Both the position numbers and the translations under genes were made by a program. The notes under the pieces are model-generated. The model worked only from the letters and a program-made list of their open reading frames with translations. It was not told the origin of the DNA and searched no databases. From Neofusicoccum parvum (Eukaryota > Ascomycota > Dothideomycetes > Botryosphaeriales > Botryosphaeriaceae), in assembly GCA_020912385.1 (NCBI GenBank), contig CP087219.1, forward strand, positions 1,178,001-1,242,000: a stretch of DNA of 64,000 bases, given 5' to 3'. The number at the start of each line of letters is the position of its first letter. Positions within the stretch are counted from its first letter, which is position 1. Shown here piece by piece: positions 10,633-19,623 of this stretch.

Positions 10633-10657
10633 GGAAAGAGGGGAAGGGGGGGGGGGG
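10633..10657 (+). other. Polypurine tract of the chromovirus
   Basis: An uninterrupted purine run including 12 consecutive G (10646-10657), three bases before the 3' LTR. Expected plus-strand primer for reverse transcription. Confidence 0.85.
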
Positions 10658-10660
10658 TGA

Positions 10661-10841
10661 TGTTAGAGTCTAAAGCCTCAGGAGAAGCCTCAGAGGATCA
10701 TCGGCAGTCACGTGATACCAAGCCCTCTTTGTATTTAAGTTCTCTTCTTTATTCTTCTTCTTCTTCTTCTCTTTAAGTCTTAGCTTAACGTACATAGCGC
10801 AATAAACCTTTCAGCGATCATCCTGAGGTTGAGCCCTGACA
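10661..10841 (+). repeat. 3' LTR of the chromovirus (181 bp)
   Basis: Matches the 5' LTR, with many substitutions and small indels in U3 (for example around the TATTTAAG box at 10732-10739 and in the CT-rich tract) and near identity from AAGTCTTAGCT (10775) to the end. It contains a CACGTG palindrome that is CATGTG in the 5' copy. Confidence 0.93.
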
Positions 10842-11256
10842 GTAACCACCTCTACTATAGAAGCCGAATATATAGTAATATCCGCCTACGCTAAGGAGTC
10901 TTAGTGGCTTATACAGCTACTTTAAGAGATAGGAGTAGGTGAATACCTTAGGCCATCCCCTTATTACGTAGTACTATTTGAGAACGAGAAGTTTAACAGC
11001 ACTATAAGTCTAAAGGGAGATAATCAGGCCGCGTTAGCCCTTATAAAGGATCCTCATATGCATAAACGGTTAAAGCATATTAACGTGTATTATCACAACG
11101 TCCAGGACCTCGTTTAAAGGAACCGAGTGCATGTTGAGTATATTTATAGTGAGGATATAGTGGTAGACGGACTAACTAAACCTCTAGTAAGAGACCGCTT
11201 TGCCAGCTTTATCTAGCAACTAGGTTTACAGCCAACGCTCCAAGGCTAAGTAGGAG
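10842..11256 (+). pseudogene. RIP-damaged Ty1/Copia RNase H remnant
   Basis: Directly after the chromovirus 3' LTR, the plus strand reads as the Copia RNase H C-terminus: STIEAEYIVIS, then GDNQAALALIKDP, KRLKHINVYYH, VHVEYIYSEDIVVDGLTKPL and a final LGLQP before a stop near 11248. The frame is broken by several TAA/TAG codons where a Gln, Trp or Arg codon is expected, the pattern left by C-to-T RIP. Upstream Copia coding sequence is absent, so the chromovirus borders a truncated, older element. Confidence 0.85.
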
Positions 11257-11508
11257 TATTAAACAAACAGCCTAAGGGCTACTACACCTAGGTGGATTTT
11301 AGCTATAGAGCGAGTTGGTTTCCTAGAGAAGCAATCTAGTTAGGAAACTAAAGGTCCGAAAAGGACTAGATTAGCGAGAGCCAATTAGGGTTTAGTATAG
11401 CACGTAACGCACACGTATATCTTCCGTATACGGCTAACAGGTAGAAGAATTAAACGACTCATCGTGGACTATCTCTATACCGCTACTGTGAACCCTCATT
11501 GTTCAACA
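11257..11508 (+). repeat. LTR of the Copia relic
   Basis: Begins TATTAAACAA and ends TTGTTCAACA. These termini are perfect inverted repeats except for two G-to-A changes at the 5' end, as expected from RIP. It lies a few bases after the Copia reading-frame end with a short purine stretch (GTAGGAG) before it. Length about 252 bp. Confidence 0.75.
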
Positions 11509-11968
11509 AAGAGAAGTATTAATTAAATAAAAAAATTACCGTTTCCTCTTACCGTACGACTGGACAGATCCTTGACGCCTCGACCAATCATGTTCCAGGG
11601 TGAGCGCTCATCGGAGATAGCGTGGATTTCGTTATCGGAATTCGACGAAAGTGTTCACCTATCTCCGTGGGCTTGACCGCTTACGTAGAATGCATAGAAG
11701 ATCTCTGGCTCGGCGCCCACCGGCGTCGGCTTTCATACCTGCAACTCAACGTCTATAATCGCGTCTTGAGCGGGTCCTGCCGAACCAAGCAGCGGTCAAC
11801 TGGCAAACCCGGATCATCGCCAAATGCAGGCCAAGCATGGCGACCGAATGCCACGCTTCTTGGAGTCGAATGCCCTGTATTTAAAGGTCCGCGCACCGTC
11901 AATCCACTCTTTAGAGCTCTGCCTGGTCCCGGCTTCTTGGAACCTATCTTCTGCTCGAGATACCCAAA
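11509..11968 (+). promoter_or_regulatory. Upstream region of the nucleoside hydrolase gene
   Basis: Boundary between the Copia relic and unique DNA. It contains a TATA-like TATTTAAA at 11878-11885, about 85 bp before the ATG at 11969. No coding feature found. Confidence 0.5.
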
Positions 11969-13385
11969 ATGAAGCTCCTCGCAGCGTTGTTGACAGCTCT
12001 CCCGATCGCCGCGGCCGCTCCGGCAACCTTCCGGAGGCAGGACAACACCACCTCCACACCCTACCGCCCCAAGGTAATCCTCGATAACGACTGGAGCCCG
12101 GCCGGCTTCATCCCATTCCTCCAAGCCCTCGACGCCGGATGGGAAGTCCTTGGGCTCGCCTCCGACACGGCCAACACCTGGGCCCTGCAAACCGGTCTCC
12201 ACGGCCTGGCGACGCTCGAGGTCGGCAACCTCTCCTGCATCCCCGTCTACAAGGGCGCAGACTACCCCCTTCTGCACACAGCCAAGCGCTACGAGGCGTG
12301 GAAAGCCATTCACGGCGCGCTTCCCTGGTAGGCCTGCAGGCGCAACCCAAGCTCCCATCTCTCCCCAACGCTGACAGCGGGAACAGGGAGGGCGCGTTCG
12401 CGCCAGAAAACCTGACCTACGAGGCGCTAGGCAACGACCCGACGTCAGGCGACCCCAGGCGCGTCTCGCGCGCGGCCTTCAGCGAAGGCTTCCCGAACAC
12501 GACGTTCGCGGCCGACACGAACGCGGCGTACTTCATGGTGCAGCAGGTGCGCAAGTACCCGGGCGAGGTGAGCATCTACGCGGGCGGCGCGCTGACCAAC
12601 ATTGCGCTGGCGGTGCGCATGGATCCCGACTTTGCGAGCCTGGCCAAGGAGTTGATCATCATGGGCGGGTATCTCGACGTGAATCTGCTGCAGACGACCG
12701 GGTCGGTGATGCAGGCGGACATCAACGGCGATGTGGGTTTGCTCGCTCTTCCGTCTCGCGCCTGCCTGGATGGAGGTGTCGGAGTCCTGAGAAGCTGACG
12801 TTGGCCGTTGCACAGATAAACCTGATGATCGATCCGGAGGCGGCGAAGATCGCGTTGACCGCGGACTTCCCCAACATCAGTGAGTGGTCCCGGCAGGAGC
12901 GAGCCGGTGCTCTCCGTTCCGTTGCGACATACTCACGCAGCAGCGCAGCCATCACCAGCACCGTGACCAACCAGGTCTTCCCGACGCAGGACTTCCTCGA
13001 CGAAGTGTACGCAGTCAAGAACCCGTACTCGGAGCTCTTTTACAACCAGTACGGCACCGTCTTCCCGTTCTGGGACGAGACGACCGCCGCCATCATGATC
13101 GACCCGTCGATTGTGACCAACTCCACCCAATGTGCGTCCGCGCGTTCCCTCCTGCGCTTTCGCCCCACGCTCTTGGAAGACTGACAGACCAACCCCACAG
13201 TCTACCTCGACGTCGACACGGCCTACGCCAGCAGCCGCTACGGCAACATCCACGCGTACCAGGAAGCGCTCGCGCCGCCCGGGCTGCGGCTGGTCAACTT
13301 CCCCATCGCCATCGACGGGGACAGGCTCAAGGCCGAGATCAAGCGGGCGGTGCAGCACCCCAAGTCATGCGCGGACATAGTGTAG
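11969..13385 (+). CDS. Secreted nucleoside hydrolase (IUNH family)
   Basis: Predicted 378-aa inosine-uridine-preferring nucleoside hydrolase, cleaving the N-glycosidic bond of ribonucleosides. Exons inferred: 11969-12327, 12387-12732, 12816-12879, 12949-13131, 13201-13385; all phases join cleanly. A signal peptide (MKLLAALLTALPIAAAA) implies secretion. The N-terminal metal motif is ILDNDWSPAGFIPF: the usual D-x-D is present as DND, but the following Asp pair is missing. IYAGGALTNIALAVRMDPD, IIMGGYLD and DINLMIDPEAA are family landmarks. The late His-Asp motif appears as FPFWDETTAAIMIDP, with Trp in place of His. Variant metal and active-site positions are seen in the sequence; whether they alter activity is inference. 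It lies 263 bp upstream of another secreted hydrolase. Confidence 0.88.
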
Positions 13386-13591
13386 ATTAGCGAACATGAG
13401 GAAACAAGCAACGATAAGGAATAGCTTCGTACAGCTTGCGCGTGCAGCAGTGGGGCCGCCGTCGAGGCGGACTACGCCGATTGGGAAGGTGACCAGGCCA
13501 TGTCTCGCGCGTTCCCTGCTGATAACGCCGTCGTATACGCACCGCCGGGAGAAATCGTGCGAGAGGTGTTCTCGCAGCGCCGGCGCGCGGG

Positions 13592-13597
13592 TATAAA
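13592..13597 (+). promoter_or_regulatory. TATA box of the S28 protease gene
   Basis: TATAAA 57 bp before the ATG at 13649, in the 263-bp gap after the nucleoside hydrolase stop. The short distance implies a very short 5' leader. Confidence 0.55.
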
Positions 13598-13648
13598 GCC
13601 GTGGGCCCTGCAGCGGGCTTTGTTCTCTCGCTCGAGCCCGTGGCCGCG

Positions 13649-15663
13649 ATGAAGTGGACCGCCGCAGTCGTCGGGTGCCTTGTCGGCGCCGCCTCCGTGG
13701 CGGCCAACGTTCTGCCCAAAGACCGCTCTCTGTTCCGGCCTCCTCCCCCTCCGGCCGACGGCGTTGCTGCCAAATTTCAGACGGCCGCCCAGGCGACTGG
13801 CAGCGGCACCTTCGAGCAGCTGATCGACCACGAGAACCCGTCGCTGGGCACCTTTTCGCAGCGGTACTGGTGGAGCAGCGAGTACTGGGCCGGGCCAGGG
13901 TCGCCGGTGCGCGCACGCCCCTGCCACCCCACCGTGCAGTGCATGTGCTGATCGTGGATCCCACGTCTGCAGGTCGTGTTCTTCACCCCGGGCGAGGGCG
14001 CCGCTGACGGCTACACCGGCTACCTGACGAACCGCACCATCACCGGCCTCTTCGCCCAGGCCATCCAGGGTGCTGCCGTCATCCTCGAGCGTCAGTGCAG
14101 CCAGCAAAAGAGCAGAGGCAACCCTGGCCGACGGCCAAACTGACCGTTTCTAGACCGTTACTGGGGCGAGTCATCCCCGTTTGACGAGCTGACCGTCGAG
14201 AACCTGCAGTACCTCACCCTCCCGCAGTCCATCGCCGACACCACCTACTTCGCCAAGAACGTGGTCCTGCCTTTCGATACGGACGGCAGCAGTCAGGCCA
14301 CGCGAGCTGTAAGCTCCAATTTTCCCTTCCTTCCCACCCGCCTGCCGCTGACTCGCGGGCGATTTCCCCCCCAGCCCTGGGTGTTCTCAGGCGGCTCCTA
14401 CAGCGGTGCCCTCGCCGGCTGGGTCGAAGCGGTTGACCCAGGCACGTTCTGGGCCTACCACGCGTCAAGCGCCGTGGTGGAGACGATCAGCGACTTCGTG
14501 AGTGAAAGGGCCCACGACGCCCCATCTGTTGCGCTCGCGTCCTGACCCGTGACCGCCGTGCAGTGGCAGTACTTCGCCCCGGTCCAGGACGGCATGCCGC
14601 AAAACTGCAGCACAGACGTCTCGCTCGTCATCGACTACGTCGATGGTGTTCTCCTCAATGGCACGGCCGCAGAGAAGCAGTCGTTGAAGGAGAAGTTCGG
14701 CCTGGGAGGCCTCGAGCACGCCGATGACTTTGCGAGGTGGGTGGGGCTCTTGGAGGACCGGGCGGTGCCCTACTGACGGGAAGGACAGTGCGCTTGAGAA
14801 CGGACCGTGGCTGTGGCAGAGCAACCAGTTTTACACTGGCTATTCGAGCTTCTACCAGTTCTGCGATTATGTGGAGGTGAACGCGAGCCAGAATCCTGCG
14901 AATTCGACGCCAAACGCTAACGTGCCGCAGAACGCCGTCGGCAGCAATGCTAGCGTCCCGAGCGCCGCAGGGGTCGGCCTTCAAAAGGCCCTGGACGGCT
15001 ACGCCACATGGATGAAGGAGCTGCTTATCCCCGGCTGTAAGGGCTCCCGGCACTCAGCCGCGTGGCAGGCAAACCTGGCTGACTGCTTGTGAAGACTGCG
15101 CCGGGTACGGCTACTGGACCGACGATGGCGACATCTCCTGCTTCGACACGTATAATGCGTCCAGCCCCATCTTTACCGACATCTCCGTGGACAACGCCAT
15201 CAACCGCCAGTGGAACTGGTTCCTCTGCAACGAGCCCTTTGACTACTGGCAGGACGGTGCACCCGCGGGTCGTCCGTCCATCGTGTCCCGGCTCGTGACT
15301 CCCGAATACTGGGAGCGTCAGTGTGCGCTCTTCTTCCCGCCCGAGGGGGAGTACACGTACGGCCATGCGGAAGGTAAGACTGTCGACGACGTCAACGCTT
15401 ACACCGGCGGCTGGAACACCAACACGACGCGCCTGGTGTGGACGAACGGCCAGTTCGATCCGTGGAAGGACGCGACCGTGTCTTCGGATTTCCGGCCAGA
15501 CGGTCCGCTTGAGTCCACGGCGGAGGCCCCGGTGTTGATGATCCCGGCTGGGATCCACTGCTCCGACCTCCTCGCCCAGAACGGCATCGTCAACGCAGGA
15601 GTTCAGAAGGTGATCGACACGGAGATTGCGCAGATTGAGCAATGGGTCGCAGAGTACTATTGA
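13649..15663 (+). CDS. Secreted S28-family prolyl endoprotease/carboxypeptidase
   Basis: Predicted 547-aa serine peptidase of family S28 (lysosomal Pro-X carboxypeptidase and fungal acid prolyl endoprotease type), cleaving after proline. Seven exons inferred: 13649-13906, 13973-14090, 14154-14308, 14375-14497, 14564-14736, 14789-15036, 15095-15663; all joins keep phase. Signal peptide MKWTAAVVGCLVGAASVAA. FEQLIDHENPSLGTFSQRYWW is the family's N-terminal signature, followed by HRYWGESSP. Catalytic triad by position: Ser185 in GGSYSG, Asp480 in NGQFDPW, His513 in AGIHCSDL. Several N-glycosylation sequons (NGT, NRT, NAS, NTT) fit a secreted protein. Length is normal for the fungal family. Confidence 0.93.
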
Positions 15664-15910
15664 TCTGAGACTGAGCCTGTAGAGGGGCCGAATTATCGTT
15701 TCGTCAAGGCCTTCTGCTATCGATTTGCAAAATACGTGGTCGGTGAAAAGGGATGCCGGAATTCTTGGGATTTGTCGTTTCTTGTACATAAGCTGGGAAC
15801 TGAATCGCTCAACAAACGTGTGTCGATTGGAGTGCAGTGCAAAAAAAGGGGCGCAGGGACTAGAGTGCAGACGAAATGACCCTCTCCTTGCACAATCAAT
15901 TACCGCGGCC

Positions 15911-17130
15911 TCAGAGGATGTGATCTACCATGCAGATGTCAGCCTGGCAAGGCAGCGTCGTCGGAGGGTTCGGCATGACTTGGTCCACAATTAGAATGCG
16001 AGAGTGCGGCGCCATTGCGTACCTGCAGTGACCCAAAATCTGGGCATTGTGCTTGTCGGACCGGTCGCGCATGATGCGGCGGAGGACGTAAACCAGTGCT
16101 CCTGCAGATAATCAGCCTTCAATCCTGCAGCAGAAACATGAGCGGTTCTCACTCTTGACATGCTGCGGCTCCAAGAAGTCGTGCGGCATCGTCTTCACGC
16201 TCTTGAGTTCCGGAGGCCTGCTGTTCTCTGCGTCCTTGATGGCGCCCTCTCGATCTTGCAGAACGAAGCGCTCGGCTGGGAGCTCGGGTAGACTACGCTT
16301 GATCTGAGCGAGTGCCTGGCCCTTTCCACCGCCACCATGAGAGGTGCGTCGGAAGCAGCTTGGTGGGCGTTTTCTGCGATTTGCTTGAGAGGGTAGATTC
16401 CAATCACATGTAGCATCCGGTCCAGCGTCTGCATGCTGATGTTGAAGTCTGCGCAGCGCTGACCCTCGACGGCATCCCAAAAGTCCTTCTCTGCCACACC
16501 CTAACCGAGCCCGTGCGGCTGGTGCGGGGGCTCTAAGGGCTTCTTGCGGCAGTAGGTCCTGAGGTATTCCGGGAAGCGGGGGTAGGAGACCATCCTCTCT
16601 TCGAAGCGGCTCGCTCGTGGGGGCGGGAGCGACGTGAATGATCTGGAAGAAGATGCCCTGGGGGGCTTATTTGCGTAGACGGGCAAGAGCTTGGTGATCG
16701 GTGACAACCTGTCTCAAGACTCCGGTCGAGACAAGCATCCAGGCAAAGCGGCCTGTCGAAGGAGGTCAGCCGCGACACCGAGGAGGCGGATCGGGGTGTT
16801 GCGCTTACGCAGGAGGGCTTCTTCAGCGCCAGCTTTCGCAGCGGGGTCCGCGTAGGAGATGGCTCCGTCCGGCAGGATGTGCTCGACGGCCCCCTCCCAG
16901 CCCATCTCGGCCACCTGTGCGCGTCAGGCCACAGACGGCGCGGCAGCGGGAGAAAAGTGAGGCAGCTTGCCGAGACGCAGTGGTCGAACGGCTTCTCGTG
17001 CGGATCCCTGGCTTCGTTGATGATGTCCTGGGCGCGGGCAATGATCTGCTTGCGCTGCTGGAAGCCGGCGGGGCGCGATGCGTCGGTGGAGCTGGAGGGC
17101 TTGCTGGAGGGCTTTCAGGCGTTCCGACAT
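15911..17130 (-). pseudogene. Fungal O-methyltransferase pseudogene
   Basis: Pieces of a typical fungal SAM-dependent O-methyltransferase lie in order on the minus strand but in different frames. From the N-terminus: a start-like MSERLKALQQALQ (17130); RKQIIARAQDIINEARDPHEKPFDH; the dimerisation-domain segment AEMGWEGAVEHILPDGAISYA (16.9 kb); FPEYLRTY (16.55 kb); an in-frame TAG at about 16503; FWDAVEG; VIGIYPL; then GGGKGQALAQIKRSLPELPAERFVLQD (16.3 kb); VYVLRRIMRD (16.06 kb); and MAPHSRILIVDQVMPNPPTTLP (16.0 kb), ending at a stop at 15911 before the C-terminal catalytic part. At the SAM-binding glycine motif a few bases are missing, shifting frame and removing the expected Asp-Val. Stop, frameshifts and truncation together indicate a dead gene. 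Confidence 0.8.
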
Positions 17131-17453
17131 GGCGGGCGTGGCATGTGCGACGCGATCCCGCGCGGCGGAGGGGTGGCCCTTCAAACGAGCAGGACGTCGC
17201 CTGCGCAGCCGGCAGTCGCGAGTCCCGCGGCGCGGACGGCAGCGGGGTAGGTAGGGGCGGGCGGCGATCGGCCTGCAGGGCCGCGGGACGGGCGTGCGAT
17301 CGACCAACGGCCCTGTCTCGCGGCGGCCACCCCCGCCTTGCTGGCCACGACCCGCTTCGCCACGCCGCACAATCCCTGTGCCCGTCAATCGGGTGGGCTG
17401 GGACGCTGCACAGCTGCTGGCTCCCCTCCTCTTGGATGCCACTGCCCCAAGGG

Positions 17454-17459
17454 TATAAG
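17454..17459 (+). promoter_or_regulatory. TATA-like box of the LaeA-like methyltransferase
   Basis: TATAAG in GGGTATAAGG, 43 bp before the ATG at 17497. Close spacing again implies a short leader. Confidence 0.4.
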
Positions 17460-17496
17460 GCGCCTCCCCGTCGTCGCAGCGCTGCTCCTGCATCCC

Positions 17497-19022
17497 ATGC
17501 CTCCCACCATGGCCGAGTCTGAACACCCAGCCGCCGTCAGCCCGCCGCAGGACATCGAGCCCGACGTACGTACGTGCCGCTGCTTCGGTCCCGCAAACGG
17601 TATCTGCTGCTCACGCTGCTCCTGCTCGCAGTCCGCCGCCGAATTCTCCGACGAGGCGTATGCAGAATCCAGGCATGACCCCGCGCTGAAAGCACGCCCG
17701 GCCGGCTCTCCGCTGACACCTCGACGCTGCCAGCGCCTCGAGCGTCTTGACCTCAATCGCGACCGAGATCAAGAAGGGGCGCGAGGAAAATGGCAGGATC
17801 TACGCCGCCTACGGCTCGCAGGGTGCGTGGCACGGCAGCGCCTGCTCCTTCCGCCAGCCTCCGCTGACGCCAGGCCAGAGTACATGCTGCCCGTGGACGA
17901 ACATGAGCTCGATCGCATGGACATGCAGCACCACAAGTACACCCTGCTTCAGGGCGACAGGCTCTACCTGTCGCCGCTCCGCGACGACCCCCAGAAGATC
18001 CTCGACATTGGCACTGGTGCGTCCAGACGTGCAGCGCTTTTGTGCTTTCACACCGCTGATGCCGGCCATCAGGAACCGGTATTTGGGCCATCGACATGGC
18101 TGAGAAATTCCCATCCGCTGAAGTGCGCCTTTCCGACGAGAGCTGTCAGGAGACGCCGTTGACGACGACCAGGTTATCGGGACGGACATTGCGCCGGTGC
18201 AGCCAAACTGGTACAGGAGCGCGATTGTCCGACGTGCAGACTTGTTGTTGACGCGCCAAGGACTCCGCCGAACTGCTACTTCGAGGTGGACGACTGTGAA
18301 CTGGCTTGGCAATACAGAAAGGATAGCTTCGACTTCATCCATACCCGCGACTGCTATCTTTCGATACGCAACTGGCCACGGTTGATCGGCCAAGCATACG
18401 AGTAGGATTCCTGATCGGCTGCACCGCGCTGCTGTACGCTGAACACCTGCAGTCATCTCAAGCCGGGAGGCTGGCTGGAACTCTCATGCGTATGGCCAGT
18501 TCCCCAGAGCGACGACGGAACTCTTGACCCGGACTCCGGTTACGTGGAACTCTGCCAGACCTTCATGGATATCGGCGAAGCCATAGGCTCGGACGCTGAT
18601 GTCCCACGTCGATACAAGGGATATATGCTTGAACAGGGCTTCCAAGATGTAGAGGAAGTCGTCTTCAAAGTGCCAACCTCCGAGTGGCCGAAAGATAAGA
18701 CGCTGAAGAAGATCGGTGCTTTGGAGAGACTAAACCTCCTCGACGGTGGAGAGGCGTTTCTGCTTAGGGGTAGCTGTCTTCACCCTTCCTGCCCACTGTT
18801 TAGTCTTGCTAACATCTCCAGGCTTTACCAAAGAGTTCGGCAGATCGCGCGCGGAGATGGAGGTGATGCTGATGCGCATGCAGAAGGAATTGATGGCAAA
18901 TAGGTTTCATAGTTACGTGTCGTTGTATGTCGCACCTTGCACCTTGTATTTTGCATGCTAATATGCCCAGCTATGTTGTTTACGGTAGTAAGCCCGAAGA
19001 CAACCGTGTGGTAGAGGATTAG
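17497..19022 (+). CDS. LaeA-like SAM-dependent methyltransferase
   Basis: Predicted 340-aa class I methyltransferase of the fungal LaeA-like (TAM) type. Ten exons inferred: 17497-17565, 17632-17657, 17734-17822, 17879-18016, 18073-18122, 18173-18210, 18261-18401, 18453-18769, 18822-18924, 18971-19022; they sum to 341 codons with every phase consistent. SAM motif I is ILDIGTGTGIWAIDMAEKFP (Asp at about residue 104), followed by VIGTDIAPVQPNW, CYFEVDDCE, FDFIHTRDCYLSI and HLKPGGWLEL. The C-terminus SYVSFYVVYGSKPED matches the family ending. LaeA itself is a nuclear regulator of secondary metabolism; most LaeA-like paralogues have unknown substrates. It stands next to a dead O-methyltransferase, hinting at a former metabolite locus. 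A second ATG at 17509 is possible. Confidence 0.88.
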
Positions 19023-19623
19023 AAGCTTTCTGGTTATGTGCATTAGGTACCTGATGGTTTGGACCTCGGCGTGACAGGAAATACGGCATTCGTTTACTCA
19101 TATCGTTCTCACTCGAGCATCTATCAGCCAAATTTCAACGAAGGCCATGAACCGCCTTCGCATGTAGAGGGAATTCGGTGTGAGATTAGATGGCATAGTG
19201 GCGCCGCTCACTGAGGTCGACCCTGCTAAGCACATGGCAATCCAAGATCACGATGCTCAAAACAACGCACACGTCGGATAAGCACCCCGACCCGAATTGG
19301 CATCCTCAACCCGGTCTTTAAGAACCTAGCTGGTGACGATCAGAGCAATCAAGCCGCCCCACGTCTTTGATTGCATGGGCTTTGCCAAGACTGACGATGC
19401 CGGTGACCACTCACTTGCCACTTGGTCCGTTTGGCCAAACTGCTCGGCCTGCCTGATGACTACTCGAAGAATGATGTGGTAGCAACAGTTTAAGTCAGAG
19501 CTTTGAAGTTACGAGCAAGTTTCAACAAGACCGCTGAACTCCATTTCCCGGACCAAAGCAAATGCAAAGCCAAATCGGTCCACTATTGTTTGTCCATGAG
19601 CAAGCCTTGTGGTCTATGATCAT
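19023..19623. other. Intergenic region, no gene seen
   Basis: About 600 bp between the convergent LaeA-like gene (+) and the RING/coiled-coil gene (-). No open frame with recognisable content. Confidence 0.5.

Larger units (their letters stand above)
4863..10841 (+). mobile_element. Full-length Ty3/Gypsy chromovirus LTR retrotransposon
   Basis: A complete element of about 6.0 kb: 5' LTR, primer site, gag, pol in the order protease-RT-RNase H-integrase-chromodomain, polypurine tract and 3' LTR. Integrase after RT plus a C-terminal chromodomain places it in the chromoviruses (Metaviridae). The LTRs are TGTTAG...CTGACA. They differ at many positions including indels, so the insertion is not brand new or is a recombinant. 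The internal region keeps ordinary base composition and long frames, unlike the RIP-damaged DNA on both sides. Two in-frame TAG codons (6499, 9028) break pol. No matching target-site duplication is visible at the LTR ends. Confidence 0.95.

Noticed and set aside
16701..17522. Plus-strand 273-aa frame over the O-methyltransferase remnant
   Set aside because: It is the complement of recognisable O-methyltransferase fragments on the minus strand and has no domain of its own.
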